From Nevskia sp. (GTDB lineage Bacteria > Pseudomonadota > Gammaproteobacteria > Nevskiales > Nevskiaceae): a DNA stretch of 51,499 nt. Shown in pieces: positions 38,401 through 46,822 of the stretch; position 1 is the first letter of the stretch; each line of letters opens with the position of its first letter. Below the pieces are notes generated by a model. That model made no database searches, was not told the origin of the DNA, and saw only the letters and a list, made by a program, of their open reading frames with translations. A program made the translations under genes and the position numbers. The stretch is taken from NCBI RefSeq assembly GCF_023266035.1, contig NZ_JAHFRY010000012.1:1-51499 (forward strand), written 5' to 3'.

Positions 38401-38595
38401 CGACGGGTTGTAGCCGTCGGCCCAGATGATGTTTTCCATGCTGCCGGAGTTGTCGAACAGCAGCATCACGTTCGGCGATACGGGAGTGGACAGGAACAGC
38501 GGCGCATTCGACAGCGGGATGACCGCCTGCGCGGAACCGCTGATGACGAGCAGGGCGACGGTGGTGCAACGGACGATGGAGGCACGCATGGTCAT
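35425..38595 (-). CDS. pilY1: Type IV pilus tip adhesin/assembly protein PilY1
   Basis: A 1056-residue exported protein with a signal peptide (about 1-24). The N-terminal half contains a von Willebrand A-like domain with the MIDAS motif DNSGSM at 48-53. The C-terminal half is a modified beta-propeller; D766-x-D768-x-D770-x3-D774 in its DVDGD loop forms the calcium-binding site that controls pilus extension versus retraction in Pseudomonas. PilY1 sits at the pilus tip and serves in adhesion and surface sensing. Length is close to that of known PilY1 proteins. It lies 19 bp behind pilX and overlaps pilE by 4 bp. Confidence 0.93.
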   Translation of the reverse strand: MTMRASIVRCTTVALLVISGSAQAVIPLSNAPLFLSTPVSPNVMLLFDNSGSMENIIWADGYNPSTIYADWSPRTCGNNSNTQCWTATDGNVGMSDIKVGGCSSGRLEGRPSGTGTRKCLSLPTPSGANTRYTGNYLNYLFATYASNSNLTTGTIPNETRLSAAKNVATGIVNANPTLRWGLARFNPPISGGDQGPGGKIVANCGSTPATVTSAINALAANSNTPLAETFYEITRYFRGLTSYYNTGTYTSPVQYRCQKNFVIVVTDGFPTYDSTFPTNDPDDLANSFLSLPNWDGKAPSTTSTTYPFFPRYSDGFRGQSGTSESQEAWTLYLDDLAKFAYDTDLKKSGNDLTGVSYEDATFKTQRIQTYSIGLAINNQMLQDAAEYGQGKSYTANNASQLQIALQNALNDIAARTSAAASIATNSTRLTADTAIYQARFATGDWSGQLLALPVRLDGTVGTPIWDAALRLPAAASRNILTYDPTRSLGNRGRSFLWTQLNSTQIAALNKDGAGTTDNNGQNRLGWLRGDRSNEGDVAPALRRRSATTVLGDIVNSDPAFAGQQDYGYARLPGTEGTSYTAFRDSAAYKARPTMVYVGANDGMLHGFRATDGVEQLAYVPDAVYSGLSAVSDQAWNQNHRYLVDGAVRLLDARVNGNWKTVLLGTLGGGGQSVFALDVTDPTSFGTSNVLWEFTPSSDVDMGYSYPQAAIVRLANDQWAALIANGYNSTNGKAVLYLVKLDDGSVIRKFDTGVGSDNGMSAPIPVDVDGDRVTDLIYAGDLKGNLWKIDLRGTNPAAWDFAFKSGTTPVPLYRACSADPCTTSNRQPITARAEVGIHPDGGYLVYFGTGSYFRSDYNTAGTVGNTFYAIRDADNGSAPPSSRASLLGQQVIATVTQAFGSQTEKVRATTNNTPTASQLGWYLNLPDAGERQVSTPILRGGAVIFTTLIPNTAACGFGGDSYLMEIDAVSGSRRATTPFDLNRDTAFNSEDQIVVGGVRMAVSGRQSKEGIIKTPAIITTGAFEVKLASGTTGGIDTTIEPPPSFEPGGRLSWRQMR

Positions 38596-38614
38596 GAGTT
38601 ATCGGCCTGGGCGC

Positions 38615-39205
38615 TCAGCGCTTGAACGTCGACTGCAGCAACACCACCGGCGCTGGTTCCGCAGCCGCATTGGCACCCCAGGCGCGGGCGCTGATTCGAT
38701 AGATGATCCGTTCGCGGCGATCCTCGGTGGCGTCTGCCTGCAGGCTTTCGCCGGGCGCGGGTTCGTCGATCACTTCGAGCTGCTCGATCAGGTATTCACC
38801 GCGGGCGAGATCGATCGGCGCTGGCGGTGCATCGCTGGTCACCGAGGCCGGCCGCCACGACGGATACGCTGCATCGGCAGAGGTGCGCTGCCACATCGGC
38901 TTGTAGGCCACGCTCGGCGCATCCGGGTTGGGCGGATCGGGCAGATAGAAACCGTCGGCGGACGGGCTGGTGATGGCGACGAAGGCCGGCAGCATCGGTT
39001 GGGTCAGTGTCAGTTCGGCTTCGCGCAGTGCCGCTTCGGCCACCTGGAAGGCGATCTGGCGATCCTGGCTGTTGTGGCTCATCCGCTCTTCGAGCGTGGT
39101 GGCGCGCATCGAGCCGACCGCCAGCAGTGACAGCACCACCAGCACCACGAGGCCGACCATCAGCACCACGCCCTGCTCACCACGCGGTTTCGCAAGCCTG
39201 CTCAT
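38615..39205 (-). CDS. pilX: Type IV minor pilin PilX
   Basis: A 196-residue protein with a prepilin-like start: GEQG|VVLMVGLVVLVVLSLL. The glutamate at mature position 5 is missing (Val17), which is common in PilX/GspK-type tip pilins. The following ATTLEERMSHNSQDR and QVAEAALREAE stretches are characteristic of PilX. Its start ATG overlaps the pilW stop by four bases. It is needed with PilV, PilW, PilE and FimU/T for the tip complex that carries PilY1. Confidence 0.9.
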   Translation of the reverse strand: MSRLAKPRGEQGVVLMVGLVVLVVLSLLAVGSMRATTLEERMSHNSQDRQIAFQVAEAALREAELTLTQPMLPAFVAITSPSADGFYLPDPPNPDAPSVAYKPMWQRTSADAAYPSWRPASVTSDAPPAPIDLARGEYLIEQLEVIDEPAPGESLQADATEDRRERIIYRISARAWGANAAAEPAPVVLLQSTFKR

Positions 39206-40296
39206 GGCAGACGATTTCGCAGCGCCAGAGTCAAGGTCACGACCCGGCGCAGGCGGCCATCGCTGAACGGGCCGACGCTGACGCCGAGCAGATCGTAGAC
39301 GTGAGGATCATTGGCGCCGGCGCGACGGTTGCTGCCGGCCACCAGCAGCGCCACGCGCACGCTGACCACGCGGCGCCAGGCGTCGCTGCCGGAGAAGGCG
39401 CTGGCCGGGCGATAGACATCGGGAACCCGGTCGCCGTCGCTATCGTCGCCGTACAGCACCTGCAGGTTTTCCACACCTTCAGCGATTTCTTGTGCTTGTG
39501 TCTGGGCCTGATCGTCGACCACCCGCCACAGCGCCGGGCCGCTGCCGCGGGCGCTGTTGCGAATCAGGTAGCTGACCGTGCCGATGCGGATCAGCTGCGC
39601 GCCGGCGCTGAACTTGCGGCCGAGGTCCTGCGTCCAGTTGCCGGGTGCCGGCGAGCTGATCGCGTTGTGAACGACGTTGCCATAGCTCACCGGCACGCCC
39701 AGCGAATTGTTGCTGCTGGCCACCGTGTAGCCGCTGAGCTGGAAGATCGCAGCACCCGAGCAATCGGCGACCATCACGATGTTGCCGGCCGCCAGCGGTG
39801 CTGGGCTCAGCGGATTGATCCGCAGATCGGCCGAGGTGCTGGTCATGTCCTGGATCACGAAGACATCGGCGGCAAGGCTGGCGCGCACGGTCAGCACATC
39901 GGTGCCGGCCACGACGTTGGTCAGGCTGCTCGGCAGTGCCGGCGACCAGCCGCTGGCGGTGGCATCGAAGCCTTCGGCGTAGCGGTCATAGCGGTAACGG
40001 AAATCGCTATGGGTGAACTCGGTGCGCCCACTGCCGGCGGTGGCCGGATTCGGGTTCAGCGCGTTGCGGATCTCGCCGGTATCGCTCAGGCAGCCGCGAT
40101 AGCCGGCCATGCGCACGTCCTGGCCGATGCGTTCGCTGATGTAGCGGATCGCCTCCTGGCGCGCCGCCAGCGATTCGGTGGTGACCGAGGTGCGCGCGGT
40201 GGTCAGATAGACGCGGTAGATGCCGGCGAGCAAGACCAGGCCGATGACCATCGCGATCATCACTTCGATCAGCCCCAGGCCGGCCAGCTTCCGCAT
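39202..40296 (-). CDS. pilW: Type IV minor pilin PilW
   Basis: A 364-residue minor pilin. The prepilin signal MRKLAG|LGLIEVMIAMVIG has Glu11 at mature position 5. PilW is the longest minor pilin and joins the tip sub-complex. The open frame extends 22 residues upstream, but the ATG at 40296 gives the standard short leader. It follows pilV by 25 bp and overlaps pilX by four bases. Confidence 0.9.
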   Translation of the reverse strand: MRKLAGLGLIEVMIAMVIGLVLLAGIYRVYLTTARTSVTTESLAARQEAIRYISERIGQDVRMAGYRGCLSDTGEIRNALNPNPATAGSGRTEFTHSDFRYRYDRYAEGFDATASGWSPALPSSLTNVVAGTDVLTVRASLAADVFVIQDMTSTSADLRINPLSPAPLAAGNIVMVADCSGAAIFQLSGYTVASSNNSLGVPVSYGNVVHNAISSPAPGNWTQDLGRKFSAGAQLIRIGTVSYLIRNSARGSGPALWRVVDDQAQTQAQEIAEGVENLQVLYGDDSDGDRVPDVYRPASAFSGSDAWRRVVSVRVALLVAGSNRRAGANDPHVYDLLGVSVGPFSDGRLRRVVTLTLALRNRLP

Positions 40297-40321
40297 CGGG
40301 CGCCGCCCAGTCACAGCGCGT

Positions 40322-40798
40322 TCACAGCTGGGTGCGGAGATTGACCACGCCGCTGCCGTCATTGCCGGCGCCAGTGCCTGATCGTCCCGGTTCCTGCCAG
40401 CGCACGGTGATGGTCACCACCTGCGCTTCGACGAACACCTGGCCGTCGCCAGCTGGCAGCGCAGCATCGAGCGCCGCCTTCCAGCTGGCCAGATCGGTGG
40501 CCGCGAGATCGGCCGCGCTGGGGGCGTCGCCAAAGGCGAGGTTGTAGCGGCCGCCGATTGCCTGAGCGCGGTTCGCGCGCATGCGGTCGAGCAGATCGTA
40601 GGACTGGCCCACGGCTTCGGTCCGCAACGCCGCGCTGCTGCTGTGCTGCAGGCTCAGCACCTGCAGCGACGCTAGGCCAAGCAGGCCGATCGACAGCAGC
40701 ACGACGGCGATCAGGATCTCGATCAGCCCGGCGCCGCGCTGAAGTCGCGCGGCTGAAAATGTCGGCGATTCAGGCCGTGCAGGGCGAAATCGCGACAT
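40322..40798 (-). CDS. pilV: Type IV minor pilin PilV
   Basis: A 158-residue minor pilin. The prepilin motif is RLQRG|AGLIEILIAVVLLSIGLLGLA, cleaved after Gly22 with Glu27 as mature position 5; the 22-residue leader is long for a class III signal. The segment SYDLLDRMRANR is typical of PilV. The ATG at 40798 overlaps the end of fimT by 29 bp. Upstream in-frame ATGs would give an implausibly long Arg-rich leader. Confidence 0.88.
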   Translation of the reverse strand: MSRFRPARPESPTFSAARLQRGAGLIEILIAVVLLSIGLLGLASLQVLSLQHSSSAALRTEAVGQSYDLLDRMRANRAQAIGGRYNLAFGDAPSAADLAATDLASWKAALDAALPAGDGQVFVEAQVVTITVRWQEPGRSGTGAGNDGSGVVNLRTQL

Positions 40799-41354
40799 AG
40801 GGGTGTCCCTGCAGACTGAGCGTGATGTTGCGCTGCTGGTCCTCGGTGCAAGCCGACGGCCGCAGGCGGAAGCTCGGTTCGCTGGCATCGGCGAGGAAGC
40901 CGGTCGGCAGATAGCTGATGCGGTTGGCGCTGCCGGTCAGCGCATCGCCGGGGTCCAGCGAACCGAACAGCTTCAGCACCTGCTGACCGCCGCTGGCCGT
41001 GCCGGCTTCATCGACCGTCGCCCGCACTACCATCCAGCCACCGGACCAGTTCAGGCTGTCGGCGCACTGGTAGCGGGCGTTGACGTCGGTAGCGCCGACG
41101 ACCACCCGATACGGACACAGCGACACCACCCGCGCGGCACCGACGGCCTCGCTGCGGGCGAAATTCAGCGCACTGATCAGCGTGTTCGCTTCGGTCGCCA
41201 TGCGGTTGCCGAGCATCAGATCGCCAACCGCCGGTGCTGCCAGGGTGCCGGTGATCGCGACGATCGCCAGCGTGGTCATCATCTCCGGCAGCGAGAAACC
41301 GCGGGCGGATCGGCGGGCGATTCGACGCTTGGTTCGACTCTCGGTTCGGGGCAT
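40770..41354 (-). CDS. fimT: Type IV minor pilin FimT/FimU (GspH family)
   Basis: A 194-residue GspH-type pseudopilin, first gene of the minor-pilin operon. The prepilin motif is SARG|FSLPEMMTTLAIVAI with cleavage after Gly19 and Glu24 as position 5; the Pro just before Glu is frequent in FimT/FimU. Two cysteines are in SLCPYR and YQCAD. The start is placed at ATG 41354, which has CCAGGACG as Shine-Dalgarno; ATGs at 41402 and 41408 would lengthen the leader. FimT in some species binds DNA for uptake; FimU is structural. Which one this is cannot be settled here. Confidence 0.85.
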   Translation of the reverse strand: MPRTESRTKRRIARRSARGFSLPEMMTTLAIVAITGTLAAPAVGDLMLGNRMATEANTLISALNFARSEAVGAARVVSLCPYRVVVGATDVNARYQCADSLNWSGGWMVVRATVDEAGTASGGQQVLKLFGSLDPGDALTGSANRISYLPTGFLADASEPSFRLRPSACTEDQQRNITLSLQGHPYVAISPCTA

Positions 41355-41506
41355 GGCGGCGTCCTGGAAATGGCGGCGCCCGGCAATCGGTGCGTCGGCC
41401 ATAGGCAATAACGGCAGCTTGCAATGAACCTTTAGATGTGAATTTCCAGAGACTGACGAGTGGTGCCTGGTCTCGTTCGAGTGGGCCAGTCGATGCCCAG
41501 ATCAAT

Positions 41507-41537
41507 AAAAAACCCGGCACCAGGCCGGGTTCTTTTT
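41507..41537 (-). terminator. Rho-independent terminator of pckA
   Basis: AACCCGGC (41511-41518) and GCCGGGTT (41524-41531) form an 8-bp stem with a 5-nt loop. On the minus strand the stem is followed by six Us (A-run 41507-41512), directly behind the pckA stop. The other strand carries a T-run at 41533-41537, so it could work both ways. Confidence 0.93.
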
Positions 41538-41552
41538 ACCGCGAGTCGAAGC

Positions 41553-43229
41553 TCAGATGCGCGGTTCGATGCCGAAGGCGGCGAAGCCCTTGGTCTCGAA
41601 GTTCTTGCGGAACATGTCGCGCAGCTTGGTCGCCGTGGCGTCGTAGCCTTCCTTGTCGGTCCAGGTGTTGCGCGGATTGAGGATCGCGGCATCAACGCCC
41701 GGGCAGGACTTCGGCATCTTCAGGTTGAGGATCGGCTGGGTTTCGGTTTCGACGCCGTCCAGTTCACCGTTCAGGGCCGCGTTGAGCAGCGCGCGGGTCA
41801 CCTTCAGGCTCATGCGCTTGCCGGTGCCGTACTGGCCGCCGCTCCAGCCAGTGTTCAGCAGGATGCAGCGCGCCTTGTGCTTGGTCATCTTTTCGGCGAG
41901 CAGCTTGGCGTAGACGTTCGGCTTGTGGGCCATGAACGGGCCGCCGAAGCAGGCCGAGAAGGTCGGCTGCGGTTCGGTGACGCCGACTTCGGTGCCGGCC
42001 ACGCGTGCCGTGAAGCCCGAGACGAAGTGATACATCACGTCTTCCGGCTCCAGGATCGAGATCGGCGGCAGCACGCCGAAGGCATCGGCGGTCAGCAGCA
42101 CGATGGTTTCCGGGTGCGGGCCCTGGCCGTTCGGCATGACGTTCGGCACCACGCTCAGCGGATAGCTGAAGCGGGTGTTTTCGGCCAGCGAGCCGTCGTT
42201 CAGATCGAGTTCGTCCGGATGACATTCGGCCATCGTCTTGCCCGGCAGCGGTGGCACGTTTTCGATGATGGTGCCCGGCTTGCTCAGGGCTTCGGCAATG
42301 ACCGGCTCGGCGGACTTGTCGAGATTGATCAGCTTGGCGTAGCAGCCGCCTTCGAGATTGCACAGGCCGTTGTCGGACCAGATGGTTTCGTCGTCGCCGA
42401 TCAGGCGGCGCGAAGCATCGGCCGAAAGCGTTGTCTTGCCGGTACCCGAGAGACCAAACAGGATGGCGCCGTCGCCCTTGGCACCGACGTTCGCCGAGCA
42501 ATGCATGCTCAGGCGGCCCTGCTTCGGCAGCAGGTAGTTGCCGACGGTGAAGATGGTCTTCTTGTTGACGCCGCAATAGTCGGCGCGGCCGGCGACGATG
42601 CAGATCTGGTTCTTGGTGTCGATGATCACGGCCGCTTCCGAGCGACTGCCGTCACGCTCCGGCTCGCAGACGAAGCTCGGCACGTTGAGCATGGTCCAGC
42701 GGCGGGCATCGATGTCCTTCACGCCTGGCAGGTTCTTCGGGAACATGTTGTCGCAGAAGAACGCATGGGTCGCGTACTCGCCGACGAAGCGGTACGGCAC
42801 TGCGAAATCGGCGTCCGAACCCATGAACAGGTCCTTGACGTACAAGGTCGCCTTCTTGTCGTTCAGATGGGCGACGACCCGCTTCAGCAAGCCTTCGTAC
42901 TTGGCCGGGTCGTACGGCGTGAGATCGGCCTTGAACCAGATCTCGTCGGCCACTTCCGGCCACTTCACGGCGAACGTGTCCTTGGTACGGCGGCCGGTGC
43001 AATCCGGATCGGTGTAGAAAACCAGCGGGCCGGCAACGCCGAGCTTGGTCGGAAACGCCTTCTGGGCATCCGAGGGGCCATCGCGAGAAACCCGACCACG
43101 ATCGTTGGCGATCGCCTCATGGAACAGTTGTTCCTTGCTCAGCTCGTACTTGTAGGTGACGGACTTGAGACCGAACAGCTTCTCGAGGTCAGCCTGGAAG
43201 CTCGTCGCGGCGCTTTTCTGATCATCCAT
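41553..43229 (-). CDS. pckA: Phosphoenolpyruvate carboxykinase (ATP)
   Basis: A 558-residue enzyme of gluconeogenesis: oxaloacetate plus ATP gives PEP, CO2 and ADP. The kinase P-loop GLSGTGKT is at 259-266 with Lys265; the active-site stretch with DDETIWSDNG follows, as does the CRILLNTGWSGG region. These define the ATP-dependent class. It is monocistronic: its own terminator follows, and a 141-bp region with AT-rich stretches (CGTAAAATGTATCG) separates it from pyrC'. Together with the nearby glycolate/lactate-type oxidases it fits growth on organic acids, although no operon links them. Confidence 0.96.
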   Translation of the reverse strand: MDDQKSAATSFQADLEKLFGLKSVTYKYELSKEQLFHEAIANDRGRVSRDGPSDAQKAFPTKLGVAGPLVFYTDPDCTGRRTKDTFAVKWPEVADEIWFKADLTPYDPAKYEGLLKRVVAHLNDKKATLYVKDLFMGSDADFAVPYRFVGEYATHAFFCDNMFPKNLPGVKDIDARRWTMLNVPSFVCEPERDGSRSEAAVIIDTKNQICIVAGRADYCGVNKKTIFTVGNYLLPKQGRLSMHCSANVGAKGDGAILFGLSGTGKTTLSADASRRLIGDDETIWSDNGLCNLEGGCYAKLINLDKSAEPVIAEALSKPGTIIENVPPLPGKTMAECHPDELDLNDGSLAENTRFSYPLSVVPNVMPNGQGPHPETIVLLTADAFGVLPPISILEPEDVMYHFVSGFTARVAGTEVGVTEPQPTFSACFGGPFMAHKPNVYAKLLAEKMTKHKARCILLNTGWSGGQYGTGKRMSLKVTRALLNAALNGELDGVETETQPILNLKMPKSCPGVDAAILNPRNTWTDKEGYDATATKLRDMFRKNFETKGFAAFGIEPRI

Positions 43230-43370
43230 TGGTTTTCGTTACCACTTTTTCGCAGGGGAAGGGTCACCGGCAGCGCAGAAGGCTGACTCGGAATCGATAC
43301 ATTTTACGGAAACCGGAACCAATCCGTATCACACGGGTGATTTTGACCGGGGGAAGCCCAATACTCAGAT

Positions 43371-44627
43371 CTATCCTCGCCAGACCCTGATGGCGCGGCC
43401 GCTGAATGTCTCGCCAATGAACGGCGTATTGCGGCCGGCACTGAGCATGTTGCGGCCGTCCAGACGCCATTCCTCGGTCGGATCGATCAGGCAGAGATCG
43501 GCGCGTGCGCCGAGTGCGAAACCGCCCTGAGAAAGCCCCAGGATCTGTGCCGGACTGCCGGCCAGACGCGCGGCCAGGGACAGCGGCGTCAGCAGGCCGG
43601 CTTCGACCAGACGCAGACTCAGCGGCAGCAGGGTTTCCAGCGCCGAGATGCCCGGCTCGGTCTGCGGCAGCGGATTGGTCTTGGCATCCAGCTCGTGCGG
43701 CTGGTGATCGGAGCAGATCGCATCGATCAGGCCGCTGCCTACGGCTGCCCGCAGCGCATCGCGATCGCTCGCCGCGCGCAGCGGCGGAATGACGTGGGCC
43801 ATCGCGTTGAAGCCTTCGAGATCGGCATCGGTCATGAACAATTGATGGGCTGCGACATCGGCCGTCACCGGCAGGCCGAGACGTTTCGCCGAAGCTAGAA
43901 GTTCCACCGCGCGGGCGCTCGACAGGCGCCCGAAATGCACTCGCGCGCCCGTGTCCTCGACCAGCGAAATCCACTGCCGCATCGCCAAGGCTTCGGCGGC
44001 GACCGGAATCGCCGCCAGGCCGAGACGCGTCGCGATCGCGCCTTCATGCGCGCAGCCGTGGTTGGCGAGTGCTGCATCGAGCGGCACCACGTGCACGGTC
44101 ATGCCGAGGCTGGCCGCATATTCCAGCGCACGGCGCGCGACCAGCGGACTGGCGACCGGATTCAGGCCGTTCGATACGCCGACGCAGCCGGCGGCTTTCA
44201 GCGCACTGATCTCGGCCAGCGCTTCGCCGCCGAGGCCCTTGGTCAAGGCGCCGAGCATGTGCACATAGGCACCGGCCGCTTTCTTGGCGATGCGGTTGAC
44301 GCGGTTGACCATCGCCGTGTTGTCGATCACCGGCGAGGTGTCCGGTGGCAGGCAGACGGCGGTGATGCCCGATGCCAGCGCGGCATGGGTTTCCGAGCGC
44401 ATCGTGCCTTTCTGCGTCGCGCCCGGTTCGCGCATTCGCGCGCAGAGATCGACGATGCCCGGGATCAGCCAGCGGCCTGCGGCGTCGAAGGTTTCCTCGA
44501 ACGGGCCGCTGTCGACGCTGACGATCAGGCCGTCGCGAATCGCTAAGTCACCGACGCTGTCAGTGCCGGCGAGTGGATCGAGCAGGCGGGCGTTGCGGAT
44601 CAGCAAGTTGTTCAAGAAGGCGCTCAT
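43371..44627 (-). CDS. pyrC': Dihydroorotase-like inactive subunit PyrC'
   Basis: A 418-residue type I dihydroorotase homologue that has lost the metal site. The HxH that binds zinc in active enzymes (D-x-H-x-H) reads D60-L-C62-A-R64 here, with the usual MREPG behind it. CSDHQPHE keeps a late Asp. In Pseudomonas such proteins (PyrC' or PyrX) have no dihydroorotase activity but are required to assemble aspartate transcarbamoylase. The 4-bp ATGA overlap with pyrB fits equal synthesis of both subunits. A real dihydroorotase must be encoded elsewhere. Confidence 0.9.
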   Translation of the reverse strand: MSAFLNNLLIRNARLLDPLAGTDSVGDLAIRDGLIVSVDSGPFEETFDAAGRWLIPGIVDLCARMREPGATQKGTMRSETHAALASGITAVCLPPDTSPVIDNTAMVNRVNRIAKKAAGAYVHMLGALTKGLGGEALAEISALKAAGCVGVSNGLNPVASPLVARRALEYAASLGMTVHVVPLDAALANHGCAHEGAIATRLGLAAIPVAAEALAMRQWISLVEDTGARVHFGRLSSARAVELLASAKRLGLPVTADVAAHQLFMTDADLEGFNAMAHVIPPLRAASDRDALRAAVGSGLIDAICSDHQPHELDAKTNPLPQTEPGISALETLLPLSLRLVEAGLLTPLSLAARLAGSPAQILGLSQGGFALGARADLCLIDPTEEWRLDGRNMLSAGRNTPFIGETFSGRAIRVWRG

Positions 44628-45601
44628 GCGGCGTCTCCCTGGTCGCCGAGGATCATCCCCATGACCGCCATGCGCACGGCAATACCGTGCTCGACCTGCT
44701 CGAGAATCAGCGAACGCTCGCCATAAGCGACATCGCCCTCGATCTCGACGCCGCGATTGATCGGCCCCGGATGCATCACCAGCACTTCCGGCTTGAGCTT
44801 GGCGAGACGGGCCTTGGTCAGGCCGAAATCGCGGTGGAATTCGCCGGTCGAAGGCAGGAAGGCGCCGACCATCCGTTCCTTCTGCAGGCGCAGCAGGATC
44901 ACCACGTCGGCGTCGGCCAGGCCGCTGTCGATATCGTTGTGCACGGTCACGCCCATCGCTTCGATGCCGGCCGGAATCAGGGTGCGCGGGCCGACGACTC
45001 TGATTTCCTTCGCACCCAGGATGCGCAGCGCGTGGATGTCCGAGCGGGCGACGCGCGAGTGCAGGATGTCGCCGACGATGGCGACGGTCAGGTTCTCGAA
45101 ATCCGGCCGGTGGCGGCGGATCGTGAACACATCGAGCAGGGCCTGCGTCGGATGCGCATGGCGGCCGTCGCCGGCGTTCAGGATCGCGACTTCGGGCGCG
45201 GCGTGCTGGGCGAAGAAATGCGCAGCACCCGAGGCTTCGTGACGGATCACGAACATGTCGACCTGCATCGCTTCCATGGTCTTCAGCGTGTCGAGCAGCG
45301 TTTCACCCTTCGACGTGCTGCTGGCCGCGATCTGCAGATTCAGCACGTCGGCCGACAGCCGCTTGGCGGCCAGCTCGAAGGTCATCCGGGTGCGCGTCGA
45401 AGCTTCGAAGAACAGATTGACCACGGTCTTGCCGTGCAGCAGCGGCACCTTGAGACCACGACTGCCGCGATTGCTGCTCGGTTGGCCGGCGTAGCGCTCG
45501 GCCTGGTCGAGAATGTCGGTCAGCAAAGGCCGTGACAGGCCTTCCACGGTCAGCAGGTGGCGCAGACGCCCATCGGGCGTCAGTTGCAGCGGATGCGTCA
45601 T
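44624..45601 (-). CDS. pyrB: Aspartate carbamoyltransferase catalytic subunit
   Basis: A 325-residue enzyme that joins carbamoyl phosphate and aspartate, the first committed step of pyrimidine synthesis. The carbamoyl-phosphate site STRTR is at 68-72 and the [12 protein letters not shown] stretch is present. The frame is open far upstream, but ATG 45601 overlaps the ruvX stop by four bases and gives the right length. In related organisms a pyrR gene lies between ruvX and pyrB; here they overlap directly, so PyrR is missing from this spot. Confidence 0.95.
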   Translation of the reverse strand: MTHPLQLTPDGRLRHLLTVEGLSRPLLTDILDQAERYAGQPSSNRGSRGLKVPLLHGKTVVNLFFEASTRTRMTFELAAKRLSADVLNLQIAASSTSKGETLLDTLKTMEAMQVDMFVIRHEASGAAHFFAQHAAPEVAILNAGDGRHAHPTQALLDVFTIRRHRPDFENLTVAIVGDILHSRVARSDIHALRILGAKEIRVVGPRTLIPAGIEAMGVTVHNDIDSGLADADVVILLRLQKERMVGAFLPSTGEFHRDFGLTKARLAKLKPEVLVMHPGPINRGVEIEGDVAYGERSLILEQVEHGIAVRMAVMGMILGDQGDAA

Positions 45602-46119
45602 GAGGCCTCGGCCTTGGGAATTTCGGACGGTGCCGATGCGGCTGGCGTCGAGCGGCCGCAGTCGGACAGGTATTGCTCCAGGATCAGCCGCGCGGCCACG
45701 CCATCGCGCTCGCCTTTCTGCACGCGATGCTTCTTGCGGCCATCGGCGCGAGCCGAGCGGATTTCGTCGTCGGCGGCGCGCGACGACAGGCGCTCGTCGA
45801 CCAGGAACATCGGCAGCCCGTAACGGCTGCCGAGTTCCTGGGCGAAGTTGCGCGCCGGCCCGGTGATCGCCTGATCGGCGCCATCCATATCGACCGGCAA
45901 GCCGACGATCACCACATCCGGCCGCCATTCCTTGATCAGCTTGCCGATCGCGATCCAGTCCGGCTCGCGGCCGTTGGCGACCACCGGCAGCGGCCGGGCG
46001 AGGCGGGTGAGGTCGTCGCCGACCGCCATGCCGATGCGCTTCAGGCCGTAATCGAAGCCCAGATAGACGCGGGTCTTGGCTGGGCTTGGGGTCGGGGCGC
46101 CGCCGTTCGGTTCATGCAT
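45598..46119 (-). CDS. ruvX: Putative pre-16S rRNA nuclease RuvX/YqgF
   Basis: A 173-residue RNase H-fold protein. [13 protein letters not shown] with Asp23 starts the active site, VGLPVDMDG and FLVDERLSS follow, and a late Asp in [10 protein letters not shown] completes it. YqgF processes the 5' end of 16S rRNA in E. coli and was earlier proposed as a Holliday-junction resolvase. The N-terminal 15 residues and the Ala/Ser-rich tail are extra. It overlaps algH by 8 bp and pyrB by 4 bp, so all three are one operon. Confidence 0.93.
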   Translation of the reverse strand: MHEPNGGAPTPSPAKTRVYLGFDYGLKRIGMAVGDDLTRLARPLPVVANGREPDWIAIGKLIKEWRPDVVIVGLPVDMDGADQAITGPARNFAQELGSRYGLPMFLVDERLSSRAADDEIRSARADGRKKHRVQKGERDGVAARLILEQYLSDCGRSTPAASAPSEIPKAEAS

Positions 46120-46672
46120 GTCCGGCGCGGCTCGCGAGATGGCTGATGTCGACGCCGATCAGCCGGGTCGCGGCGATCCAGCGTTCGGCGGCCGGCGTGG
46201 CGAACAGCACGCGCTGTTCGACCGGGGCATTGAGCCAGGAATTGGCCAGCACCTCGGTTTCCAGCTGGCCTTCACCCCAGCCGGCGTAACCGAGCAGCAC
46301 CAGATAATCGCTCGGGCCTTCGCCGCGGCCGATCGCGCCGAGCACATCGCGCGACGTGGTGATGTAAAGGTTTTCGTCGACTTTCAGCGTCGAATCCCAG
46401 CCGCCCGGCGCGGTGTGCACCACGAAGCCGCGCTCCGGCTGCACCGGCCCGCCCCAGAAGACGATCGGGTCGCCCGGCATCGCTTCGTGATCGACGCCGA
46501 TCTGGTCGAGCATGTCGGACAGCCGCAGATCGGTCGGCCGATTGACGACCAGACCCAGCGCGCCCTTTTCCGAGTGTTCGCAGAGCAGGGTCACCGAATG
46601 CCGGAAGTTGTCGTCATCGAGGCCGGGCATCGCCACGAGAAACTGGTTGCTGAAGTAGCTTTCGTCGGCCAT
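46112..46672 (-). CDS. algH: UPF0301 protein AlgH/YqgE
   Basis: A 186-residue member of UPF0301. The start NQFLVAMPGLDDDNFRHSV, then LGLVVNRPT and FWGGPVQPERGFVVH are hallmarks. In Pseudomonas AlgH was linked to alginate regulation, but its biochemical role is unknown. The open frame extends upstream past the repeat, but ATG 46672 gives the conserved N-terminus. It is separated from gshB by a 146-bp gap that contains a dispersed-type repeat. Confidence 0.93.
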   Translation of the reverse strand: MADESYFSNQFLVAMPGLDDDNFRHSVTLLCEHSEKGALGLVVNRPTDLRLSDMLDQIGVDHEAMPGDPIVFWGGPVQPERGFVVHTAPGGWDSTLKVDENLYITTSRDVLGAIGRGEGPSDYLVLLGYAGWGEGQLETEVLANSWLNAPVEQRVLFATPAAERWIAATRLIGVDISHLASRAGHA

Positions 46673-46755
46673 GTGGGCAGTATCGGGTTCGATGGTCGGG
46701 GCTGACAAGCACTCGAAGCGTAAAGCTTTTCTCACCCGGAGACTGTCGTTCAAAG

Positions 46756-46822
46756 GTAGGGCGGCCCTTGGCCGCCGACGCGGTGAATCGTCGAAAGCGG
46801 CGGCGGGCATGGCCCGCCCTAC
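46756..46822. repeat. Inverted repeat overlapping the gshB stop codon
   Basis: GTAGGGCGG at 46756-46764 and CCGCCCTAC at 46814-46822 are perfect inverted copies bracketing 49 bp, with further GGCC-rich pairing inside. The right end contains the TAG of gshB (46819-46821 on the minus strand). Such GTAGGGCGG-type ends are common in dispersed palindromes of proteobacteria. Confidence 0.65.
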
